A DNA stretch of 6,390 nucleotides from Haliea sp041583655 (GTDB lineage: Bacteria; Pseudomonadota; Gammaproteobacteria; Pseudomonadales; Halieaceae), in NCBI GenBank assembly GCA_041583655.1, contig JBFHFJ010000202.1, forward strand, positions 1 through 6,390, in the 5' to 3' direction. This document shows, piece after piece, positions 1-5,249 of the stretch. Position 1 is the first letter of the stretch. The number at the start of each line of letters is the position of its first letter. The translations under genes were made by a program, and so were the position numbers. The notes under the pieces were generated by a model. The model made no database searches. It saw nothing but the letters and a program-made list of their open reading frames with translations, and was not told where the DNA came from.

Positions 1-1
1 A

Positions 2-1003
2 TTCTTTACCAATTCCGGCTCCGAGTGCGCGGATACCGCGCTGAAGATGGCGCGCGCCTACTGGCGCCTCAAGGGCCAGCCCGCCAAGACCCGCCTGATC
101 GGTCGCGCCAAGGGTTACCACGGGGTCAATTTTGGCGGTATTTCCGTCGGTGGCATCGGCCCTAACCGGAAACTGTTCGGCCAGGCGGTGGAAGCGGATC
201 ACCTGGCCCATACCCTGCTCCCGGAGAACGCCTTTACCCGCGGCATGCCGCGCCAGGGCTGGCAGCGCGCCGATGAGTTGCTGGAACTGATTGCTCTGCA
301 CGACGCCAGCAATATCGCCGCGGTCATCGTCGAGCCGATGGCGGGCTCCGCCGGAGTGATTCCCCCGCCGGCTGGGTACCTGCAGCGGCTGCGGGATATC
401 TGCACCGCTCACGATATCCTGCTGATCTTCGATGAGGTCATCACCGGCTTTGGCCGCTGCGGCGCCATGACCGGCGCCGATGCGTTCGGTGTGGTGCCCG
501 ACATCATGAACGTGGCCAAGCAGCTGACCAACGGTGCGGTGCCCATGGGTGCGGTGATTGCCAGGGCGGAGATCTACCAGACCTTCATGGCGCAGGGCGG
601 CCCGGACTATATGCTCGAGTTCCCGCATGGCTACACCTATTCTGCGCACCCGGTCGCCTGTGCCGCGGGCATCGCCGCCCTGGACATACTTGAGCGGGAG
701 CAGCTGCCTGCCCGGGTTGCCGCGCTGGCGCCGTATTTTGAGGATGCCCTGCACCAGCTCAAGGGCGCGCCGCACGTGGTCGATATCCGCAACTATGGAT
801 TTGCCGGCGCCCTGCAGCTGCGCCCCTACGAGGGTGAGCCGGCGCGGCGCCCGTTCGAAGTTGCCATGCGCATGTGGGAGAAAGGTTTCTATGTACGCTA
901 CGGTGGCGACACCATCCAGCTGGGGTTGCCCTTCGTGATCGAGAAGGCGGAAATTGACAGCCTGCTGACAGCGCTCGGAGATTCACTGCTGGAGCTGGCA
1001 TAA
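2..1003 (+). CDS. omega-amino acid:pyruvate (beta-alanine:pyruvate type) aminotransferase, 5' end missing
   Basis: PLP-dependent class III aminotransferase that moves the amino group of an omega-amino acid such as beta-alanine to pyruvate, giving alanine and a semialdehyde; cytoplasmic. The frame is already open at base 2, so the true start lies upstream; 333 residues are visible of roughly 440-450 usual for the family, leaving about 110 N-terminal residues out of the window. Seen: the phosphate-binding NSGSE near the visible N-terminus, GYHG, the DEV aspartate (codon 431-433) that contacts the PLP ring nitrogen, and the NVAKQLTNGAVPMGAV block whose lysine (codon 518-520) should form the Schiff base. 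The C-terminal RPFEVAMRMWEKGFYVRYGGD resembles the Pseudomonas omega-aminotransferase. The family call is firm. The exact donor (beta-alanine, taurine, a diamine or another amine) is inferred, because this subgroup is promiscuous. The stop is TAA at 1001-1003. Confidence 0.9.
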   Translation, partial: FFTNSGSECADTALKMARAYWRLKGQPAKTRLIGRAKGYHGVNFGGISVGGIGPNRKLFGQAVEADHLAHTLLPENAFTRGMPRQGWQRADELLELIALHDASNIAAVIVEPMAGSAGVIPPPAGYLQRLRDICTAHDILLIFDEVITGFGRCGAMTGADAFGVVPDIMNVAKQLTNGAVPMGAVIARAEIYQTFMAQGGPDYMLEFPHGYTYSAHPVACAAGIAALDILEREQLPARVAALAPYFEDALHQLKGAPHVVDIRNYGFAGALQLRPYEGEPARRPFEVAMRMWEKGFYVRYGGDTIQLGLPFVIEKAEIDSLLTALGDSLLELA

Positions 1004-1004
1004 T

Positions 1005-1025
1005 AGGCCTCCCCTTGGATGGCCT
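1005..1025 (+). other. short hairpin between aminotransferase and transporter genes
   Basis: Bases 1005-1012 (AGGCCTCC) pair with 1017-1025 (GGATGGCCT) if T1020 is bulged, giving about 8 bp around a CCTT loop. It begins just after the aminotransferase stop and ends 7 bases before the TTG start of the transporter. No T-run follows, so it is not a standard intrinsic terminator. It could be a 3' RNA-stabilising or pausing structure, or a modulator of transporter initiation, or chance in GC-rich DNA. Confidence 0.35.
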
Positions 1026-1032
1026 CTGACAC

Positions 1033-2001
1033 TTGCCCGCTTTTGACCTTGCACATCTTGTCCTGACCGCACTCTCGGTCAGCGTCCCTACCTTTGGCTG
1101 GGTGGTGCTGGGTATGCTGCTGCGCCGGCTGGGCCTGCTGCAGCAGCGCCATGTTGACGCAGTTTCCCGGTTCGCTTTCCGGGCGGCCCTGCCGCTGCTG
1201 CTGTTGATCAGCGCTGCCGGGGTGGACTTTGCTGGACTCGGCGGGGCGACCTATTTGCTGGCGGGCGTTATTTCCACTCTGCTGACCCTGGCCTGCGGGT
1301 GGGTCTACGGACGCTGGCGCGGCTATCCCCAGCCAACCCTGGGCGTGTTCGTTCAGGCCAGCTTTCGCTCCAATCTCGCCGTGGTCGGCTTCGCCCTGTG
1401 TCACACCGCCTACGGCGAGGCGGGCCTGGGCCTGGCGGCTCTCCCTGTGGCGCTGCTGACTGCCCTCTACAATGTGCTCGCGGTATGGGTACTGCAGGTG
1501 ACCCACGGCGGCAGTCGATCGCTGCTGGGCCTGCTGCGGGGCATTGCGACGAACCCTTTGCTGGTCGGCATCGGGTTGGGAGTTCTGGTGGCGCTTGCGG
1601 GCTGGCCGCTGCCATCCTTTGCGTCGCAGATCAGCCAGGGCCTGTCACAGTTTTTCCTGCCCCTGCTGCTGGTCTGCATCGGCGGGGCGCTGCGGATCAG
1701 CGTGCTGCGCACCGCGGGGAGCGTCACCTGGGAGGCGGCGCTCTGGCGCCTGCTGGTGGGCCCGCTGCTGGGGGTGCTGATGGCAGTGCTCCTCGGTGTG
1801 GACCCCATGCCGCTGGGCGTCATGTTCCTGCTCCTTGGCGCGCCGGTGGCCGCCGCGAGCTTTGTCATGGTGGTGGCCGTCCGGGGTGATGGCACCCTGG
1901 CGGCCAATATCATCGTGTTGACCACGCTGCTGTCCATTGTCACGGTGACGCTGGGCTTTGCCCTGTTGATACTTGCCGGTCTGGCAGCTGCGCCGGTCTG
2001 A
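1033..2001 (+). CDS. AEC (auxin efflux carrier) family transporter
   Basis: Integral inner-membrane carrier of the AEC / Mem_trans family, whose bacterial members move organic acids such as malate or malonate, or related small anions. The 322 residues match the usual length (about 300-320) and are strongly hydrophobic, with about ten membrane segments. Family features seen: an N-terminal helix with VVLGMLLRRLGLL (24-36), the polar mid-protein block QASFRSNLAVVGFAL (108-122), NPLLVGIGLG (174-183), GAPVAAASFV (269-278), and a C-terminal segment rich in L, T and V (294-315). TTG at 1033 is chosen because it keeps the whole first helix; the next in-frame GTG at 1102 would cut into it. No convincing Shine-Dalgarno precedes this TTG, so the start is less certain than the gene. 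The gene follows the aminotransferase by 29 bases and is probably co-transcribed. The substrate cannot be assigned. Confidence 0.85.
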   Translation: MPAFDLAHLVLTALSVSVPTFGWVVLGMLLRRLGLLQQRHVDAVSRFAFRAALPLLLLISAAGVDFAGLGGATYLLAGVISTLLTLACGWVYGRWRGYPQPTLGVFVQASFRSNLAVVGFALCHTAYGEAGLGLAALPVALLTALYNVLAVWVLQVTHGGSRSLLGLLRGIATNPLLVGIGLGVLVALAGWPLPSFASQISQGLSQFFLPLLLVCIGGALRISVLRTAGSVTWEAALWRLLVGPLLGVLMAVLLGVDPMPLGVMFLLLGAPVAAASFVMVVAVRGDGTLAANIIVLTTLLSIVTVTLGFALLILAGLAAAPV

Positions 2002-2019
2002 TATCGGCGGTTAATCGGG

Positions 2020-2044
2020 TACAATCTGCGCTTTTTCAGGGGAG
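2020..2044 (+). promoter_or_regulatory. possible -10 element and ribosome binding site before the CoA-transferase gene
   Basis: TACAAT at 2020-2025 is a good sigma-70 -10 hexamer just after the transporter stop, but no good -35 is found at the proper distance (bases near 1996-2002 match poorly). AGGGGAG at 2038-2044, 8 bases before the GTG at 2053, is a strong Shine-Dalgarno and fixes that start. The ribosome site is reliable; the promoter is tentative. Confidence 0.45.
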
Positions 2045-2052
2045 TACCGCGG

Positions 2053-3273
2053 GTGACAACTGGAACCAGACCGCTTGAGGGCCTGCGGGTCATTGAGCTG
2101 GGACAGCTGCTGGCGGGGCCATTTACCGGCACCATTCTGGCGTATTTCGGCGCCGAGGTGATCAAGGTGGAGCCTCCCGGTGGCGACCCGATTCGTGGCT
2201 GGCGCGTGGTTCAGGACGGCACTTCGCTCTGGTACCGCAGCCTGGGGCGCAACAAGAAGAGCGTCACTCTGGACCTCAAGAGCGAGCGCGGCCGCGAGCT
2301 GGTGTTGCAGCTGCTGGATACCGCCGACGTACTGGTGGAGAACTTCCGCCCGGGCGCCATGGAGGAGTGGGGCCTTGGCCCGGAGGTGGTGAAGGCCCGC
2401 AATCCACGCCTGGTCTACGCTCGCATTTCCGGCTACGGACAGACCGGGCCCTACGCCAACAAGCCCGGCTACGCATCGGTAACAGAGGGTTTTGGGGGTT
2501 TCCGCTATATCAATGGCGAGCCCGGGCACCCACCGGTGCGCCCCAATATCAGCCTCGGCGACACGGTTGCAGCCCTCCACGCGGCTTTGGGCATTACCCT
2601 GGCGCTGCTGCAACGGAACAAGACCGGCGCCGGTGAGGGCCAGGTCGTCGACATCGCGCTGTATGAGTCCATCTTCAATCTGCTGGAGGGCATCGTGCCC
2701 GAATACGACGGAGCCGGCGTGGTCCGCGAGCCCTCCGGCACCACGGTCACCGGTATCGTACCAACCAACACCTACCGCTGTGACGACGGCAAGTACGTGG
2801 TCATTGGTGGCAACGGCGATTCGATCTTCAAGCGGCTGATGACGGCGGCGGGGCGCTCGGATATGGCGGCTGATCCCCAACTGGCGGACAACGCCGGCCG
2901 GGTGCGCCACGAGCATGAAATCGACAAGGCCTTGAGCCTCTGGTGTGGCCAGCATTCCTCGCAACATATTATCTTCGTGCTGGAGCAGGCGGGCGTGCCG
3001 GTCGGGCCTATCTACAGTGTCGCTGACATGCTGCAGGATCCCCAGTACCAGTCCCGCGGCATGTTCGAGCAGGTGGAGATCGACGGCAAGCCGCTGAAGA
3101 TTCCGGCTATCCTCCCCCGCTTGGCCGATACTCCCGGGCGCACTGACTGGCCGGGCGGGGCGCTGGGCAGCCACAACCGGGAAGTGCTTCAGGGGCTGCT
3201 GGGGCTGGACGAGGAAGAGCTGGCGCTGCTGGCCGCTCAGGGGGTGATCGGCGTGGCAGGTGACCGGGCCTGA
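2053..3273 (+). CDS. class III CoA-transferase (CaiB/BaiF family)
   Basis: Family III CoA-transferase that moves CoA between carboxylic acids through aspartyl-CoA thioester intermediates; cytoplasmic and usually an interlocked dimer. The 406 residues are the normal length. Seen: N-terminal PLEGLRVIELGQLLAGPF (7-24), GAEVIKVEPPGGDPIR (33-48), the DVLVENFRPG block (92-101), the SGYGQTGPY block (126-134), and the expected catalytic aspartate D170 in NISLGDTVAALHAALG (codon 2560-2562), followed by TGAGEGQVVDIALYES. The C-terminal domain carries VPVGPIYSVADMLQDPQYQSRGMF (about 332-355), a standard family segment. The start is GTG at 2053, set by AGGGGAG 8 bases upstream. The N-terminal half recalls succinate/glutarate-type members, but sequence alone does not fix the acyl donor or acceptor in this family. 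The stop overlaps the next gene's ATG by one base, so the two are translationally coupled. Confidence 0.9.
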   Translation: MTTGTRPLEGLRVIELGQLLAGPFTGTILAYFGAEVIKVEPPGGDPIRGWRVVQDGTSLWYRSLGRNKKSVTLDLKSERGRELVLQLLDTADVLVENFRPGAMEEWGLGPEVVKARNPRLVYARISGYGQTGPYANKPGYASVTEGFGGFRYINGEPGHPPVRPNISLGDTVAALHAALGITLALLQRNKTGAGEGQVVDIALYESIFNLLEGIVPEYDGAGVVREPSGTTVTGIVPTNTYRCDDGKYVVIGGNGDSIFKRLMTAAGRSDMAADPQLADNAGRVRHEHEIDKALSLWCGQHSSQHIIFVLEQAGVPVGPIYSVADMLQDPQYQSRGMFEQVEIDGKPLKIPAILPRLADTPGRTDWPGGALGSHNREVLQGLLGLDEEELALLAAQGVIGVAGDRA

Positions 3274-3680
3274 TGGACCCCAGGCTGGAACTGCTGCTCT
3301 GGTGGGGCAGTGGCCTGTCACTTGCTTCCCTGGTGGCGACCGCAATCGGTGTTCCCTGGGTGGTGGTGCGGCTGCCGGCGGACTATTTCAACAAGCCCCG
3401 CCGGGCAGTCTGGCGCAATTATGCGCAGGCGCCCAAATCGGTGCTGCTGCTGGGCGCGCTCAAGAACGTCGTTGGTGCTGTACTGTTGCTGCTCGGCCTG
3501 CTGATGCTGGTCACGCCGGGGCAGGGCCTGCTAACCCTGCTCGTGGGTCTGCTGCTGATGAACTTTCCCGGGAAGTACCGGCTGGAGCGCTGGCTGGTTC
3601 GCCGCCGCGGGGTACTGGCCGGGCTCAACTGGTTGCGCCGGCGCGGTGGGCACCCGCCGCTTGATCCCCCGGCCGGGTAA
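3273..3680 (+). CDS. small membrane protein, PGPGW-type (function unknown)
   Basis: A 135-residue membrane protein. Hydrophobic segments lie at about 11-34 and 56-80, with a third short one at about 85-98. Between the last two is TPGQGLLTLLVGLLLMNFPG (81-100), resembling the PGPGW family of putative transmembrane proteins in spacing and in the Pro-Gly pairs, although the name motif is divergent here (PGQG). The C-terminal tail (101-135) is arginine-rich and then proline-rich (RLERWLVRRRG, GGHPPLDPPAG) and is probably cytoplasmic by the positive-inside rule. The ATG overlaps the CoA-transferase stop (TGATG at 3271-3275), which suggests coupled translation. No function is known to me for this family, and coupling to a CoA-transferase does not by itself define one. 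Confidence 0.75.
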   Translation: MDPRLELLLWWGSGLSLASLVATAIGVPWVVVRLPADYFNKPRRAVWRNYAQAPKSVLLLGALKNVVGAVLLLLGLLMLVTPGQGLLTLLVGLLLMNFPGKYRLERWLVRRRGVLAGLNWLRRRGGHPPLDPPAG

Positions 3681-3728
3681 TTATTGATGGCATGCGCATT
3701 GCAGGGAGAAAGGTCGTCCTTGCAGCCT

Positions 3729-3733
3729 GGAGG
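3729..3733 (+). promoter_or_regulatory. Shine-Dalgarno that decides the TTG start of the NasR-like gene
   Basis: GGAGG lies 5 bases before TTG at 3739. No ATG or GTG in this frame lies nearby upstream, so this strong site supports the TTG as the true start. The 58-base gap from the previous gene (3681-3738) shows no convincing sigma-70 promoter and no terminator. Confidence 0.75.
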
Positions 3734-3738
3734 TCTTC

Positions 3739-5001
3739 TTGCCCCCGCTACCGCACGCCCGCCCATCGGCGGCTGAATACCTGATTGCCGCAACTGAGGC
3801 GGAAGTGACAGCGCTGCAACAACTGCTGCGGATGACGCGTCTGGTAGTGGCCATCAGTGCCCTGGTGCATGCCCTCCAGCGTGAGCGAGGTGCCACCACG
3901 ATCTATACCGGTTCAGCAGGCCAGCAATTCCGCCGCCAGCGTAGCATTCTGATGCAGGGTACCGATGAGGAGTTGGCGCGGTTCGAGGCAGCGCTCGCGG
4001 AATTGGAGGCGGGTGGGCCGATGGTCGCCAGCAGTCGTGTCCTCAGCCACATTGCCTTTGTGCTGCATCATCTGGCGGAATTGCCCGCAGTGCGTGAGCG
4101 ATCCGCGGTACTTGAAATCGAGGTACAGCGCGCCAGCCAGTTCTACAGTGAACTCATCCACAGCCTGCTGGCGGTCGTGTTCGAGGCGGCGGAGACTGCC
4201 ACGGATCCGGCAGTGGCTCGCGCCCTGGTGGCGCTGTCCTACTTTATGCAGGGCAAGGAGTTGGCGGGTCAGGAGCGGGCCCTGGGTGGCATCCTGCTAG
4301 CTACCGGTGGCCATCGTGGCGGCGAGGGAGAGCAGATGTCTATTCTGCGTGAAGGCCAGGATCGCTGCTTTGATATTTTTGCCGACACCGCTGATTCAGC
4401 CCCCCTTGCAGCCTGGCAACGCCTGCTTGCCGGACCCGAATTCCGCGAGGTCGAGCAGCTGCGGCAGGAGTTGCTGAAGGGAGCGCTAGTGGCTGGTGGT
4501 ACTCCGCAAAGCTGTGAGCCTTGGTTTGCAGCGGGCACCCGGCGGATTGATGCCATGAAGGCAATTGAGGATGCCTTGGAGCTGCGGGTAAAGCAGGTCA
4601 GCGAGTTCCGCTTGGCGGTTGCCCGGGAGCAACTGGTCCTGGATCAGCGGCAGCTGGCGGAGCAGCCCGTGGCGCAGCCGATGGTATCCGGAGCCAGTCC
4701 CCGTCAGCCGCAGAGCGGAGCGCAGCTGACGCCGGTTTTAAGCCGTACTGTGCTGGAATTGCTGTCCAGCCAGAATCAGCGCCTGCAGCGCATGCAGGAA
4801 GACCTCGAGCGGGCCCGCGCCGCGCTGGAAGAGCGCAAACTGCTGGATCGTGCAAAGGTACTGTTGATCAAGCAGCACCGGATGACCGAGGCCCAGGCTC
4901 ATGCCCTCTTGCGGAGAACCGCAATGAACCAGAACCGGCGCTTGGAAGATGTGGCGCGGGCACTGCTCGACTCACAGTTTGCGAATAGCCCTGCACTCTG
5001 A
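3739..5001 (+). CDS. nasR: NasR-like nitrate/nitrite-responsive transcription antiterminator (NIT-ANTAR)
   Basis: One-component regulator: an N-terminal NIT domain senses nitrate or nitrite, and a C-terminal ANTAR domain binds leader RNA and blocks a terminator. It has 420 residues, a little longer than Klebsiella NasR. NIT domain about 25-300: LVHALQRERGATTIY (42-56) carries the conserved ERG with R50, an arginine expected near the ligand; GKELAGQERALGG (172-184) and PWFAAGTRRIDAMKAIEDAL (261-280) are further NIT landmarks. A Pro/Gln-rich linker follows (about 306-332), then a helical, probably coiled-coil stretch (338-365), then ANTAR (about 362-412) with ERKLLDRAKVLLIKQHRMTEAQAHALLRRTAMNQNRRLEDVARALL split across its three helices. 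There is no response-regulator receiver domain and no DNA-binding domain. The target leader lies directly downstream at 5121-5224, before the nitrate-transport gene, as in Klebsiella nasR-nasF. No terminator follows the stop, so some transcripts may run into that leader. Confidence 0.93.
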   Translation: MPPLPHARPSAAEYLIAATEAEVTALQQLLRMTRLVVAISALVHALQRERGATTIYTGSAGQQFRRQRSILMQGTDEELARFEAALAELEAGGPMVASSRVLSHIAFVLHHLAELPAVRERSAVLEIEVQRASQFYSELIHSLLAVVFEAAETATDPAVARALVALSYFMQGKELAGQERALGGILLATGGHRGGEGEQMSILREGQDRCFDIFADTADSAPLAAWQRLLAGPEFREVEQLRQELLKGALVAGGTPQSCEPWFAAGTRRIDAMKAIEDALELRVKQVSEFRLAVAREQLVLDQRQLAEQPVAQPMVSGASPRQPQSGAQLTPVLSRTVLELLSSQNQRLQRMQEDLERARAALEERKLLDRAKVLLIKQHRMTEAQAHALLRRTAMNQNRRLEDVARALLDSQFANSPAL

Positions 5002-5004
5002 TGT

Positions 5005-5021
5005 TGCGCGAACTTGGTGCG
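5005..5021 (+). promoter_or_regulatory. NtrC-like site I
   Basis: TGCGC-N7-GTGCG fits the NtrC operator TGCAC-N7-GTGCA with one changed base in each half. Its centre is about 108 bases upstream of the predicted transcription start, a normal enhancer distance for a sigma-54 promoter. It begins 4 bases after the nasR stop. Binding is inferred. Confidence 0.5.
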
Positions 5022-5023
5022 CG

Positions 5024-5040
5024 CGCACGATTCGGGTGCG
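5024..5040 (+). promoter_or_regulatory. NtrC-like site II
   Basis: CGCAC-N7-GTGCG retains the full GCAC-N7-GTGC core of the NtrC operator. Its centre is about 89 bases before the predicted start and 19 bases from site I, close to two helical turns, so two dimers could sit side by side on one face. The paired arrangement before a consensus sigma-54 promoter is stronger evidence than either site alone. Confidence 0.6.
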
Positions 5041-5094
5041 GACCGGGTCCGTGTAAGACGCCCTGAAGCGCTGTATTTACGGTGTTTTTCTGTT

Positions 5095-5110
5095 TGGCAC
5101 GGAGTTTGCT
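5095..5110 (+). promoter_or_regulatory. sigma-54 (RpoN) -24/-12 promoter of the nitrate-transport operon
   Basis: TGGCACG-GAGT-TTGCT matches the sigma-54 consensus TGGCACG-N4-TTGCW at every defined base, with the invariant GG (5096-5097) and GC (5108-5109) separated by 10 bases. The start of transcription should be about 5121-5122. Such promoters need an ATP-using activator; NtrC is the likely one, given the two sites upstream and the known Ntr control of nas operons. I see no clear IHF site in the 54 bases between site II and the promoter. Confidence 0.88.
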
Positions 5111-5123
5111 GTTGCTATTGTGC

Positions 5124-5145
5124 TAGCGGCCAATGGCGGCCGCTA
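5124..5145 (+). promoter_or_regulatory. ANTAR target hairpin P1 (hexaloop AAUGGC)
   Basis: TAGCGGCC (5124-5131) pairs perfectly with GGCCGCTA (5138-5145), an 8-bp stem closing the six-base loop AATGGC. A at loop position 1 and G at position 4 are the two bases conserved in RNA hairpins bound by ANTAR proteins. The hairpin begins about 3 bases after the predicted transcription start, so it folds as soon as RNA leaves the polymerase. Confidence 0.85.
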
Positions 5146-5164
5146 CGAGTAGAAATCCAGGTTT

Positions 5165-5188
5165 TAGTTTGAGTAAAGGCGCTCACTA
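5165..5188 (+). promoter_or_regulatory. ANTAR target hairpin P2 / antiterminator (hexaloop AAAGGC)
   Basis: TGAGT (5170-5174) pairs with GCTCA (5181-5185), including a U-G closing pair, and TAG (5165-5167) pairs with CTA (5186-5188) across a bulged TT. The loop is AAAGGC (5175-5180), again with A at position 1 and G at position 4, differing from the P1 loop at one base only. Its 3' arm and loop lie inside the 5' arm of the terminator (5175-5194), so P2 and the terminator exclude each other. A 19-base, mostly unpaired linker (5146-5164) separates it from P1. Confidence 0.8.
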
Positions 5189-5224
5189 CACGATGCAAAT
5201 CGTGCGGTAAGCGTCTTTTTTTTT
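5175..5224 (+). terminator. intrinsic terminator in the nitrate-operon leader, regulated
   Basis: The apical stem CACGAT / ATCGTG (5189-5194 with 5199-5204) around loop GCAA continues, past mismatches at 5188/5205 and 5184/5209, into a lower stem that pairs 5178-5183 with 5210-5215, extended by AAA (5175-5177) with the first Ts. A run of nine Ts (5216-5224) follows. This is a strong rho-independent terminator lying about 25 bases before the coding start, so it must be bypassed for expression; that bypass is the expected job of the NasR-like protein. Confidence 0.92.
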
Positions 5225-5249
5225 GCCCTGAAAAAAGCAGGAGACCGAT

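Noticed and set aside
898..1506. Minus-strand open frame of 202 codons
   Set aside because: Spans the end of the aminotransferase and the start of the transporter antisense; glutamine-rich low-complexity product typical of a shadow frame.
2011..3345. Long open frame of 444 codons on the minus strand
   Set aside because: It lies antisense to the clear CoA-transferase gene, shows no recognisable domain, and is rich in residues typical of antisense reading of GC-rich codons. It is a shadow.
3681..3738. Sigma-70 promoter for nasR (TTGATG at 3685-3690)
   Set aside because: No acceptable -10 element at the right distance; co-transcription from upstream is equally possible.
5039..5051. CGGAC-CGG-GTCCG stem as a terminator for nasR
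   Set aside because: Only 5 bp with a three-base loop and no T-run after it.
5076..5095. T-rich stretch before the promoter as the tail of a nasR terminator
   Set aside because: No adequate GC-rich stem precedes the T-run.
5133..5210. A 25-codon frame starting at the ATG inside the P1 loop and stopping in the terminator 3' arm, a possible leader peptide
   Set aside because: It has no Shine-Dalgarno, its ATG is only about 12 bases from the RNA 5' end and inside a stable hairpin, and the product has no run of regulatory codons. The ANTAR model explains the region without translation.
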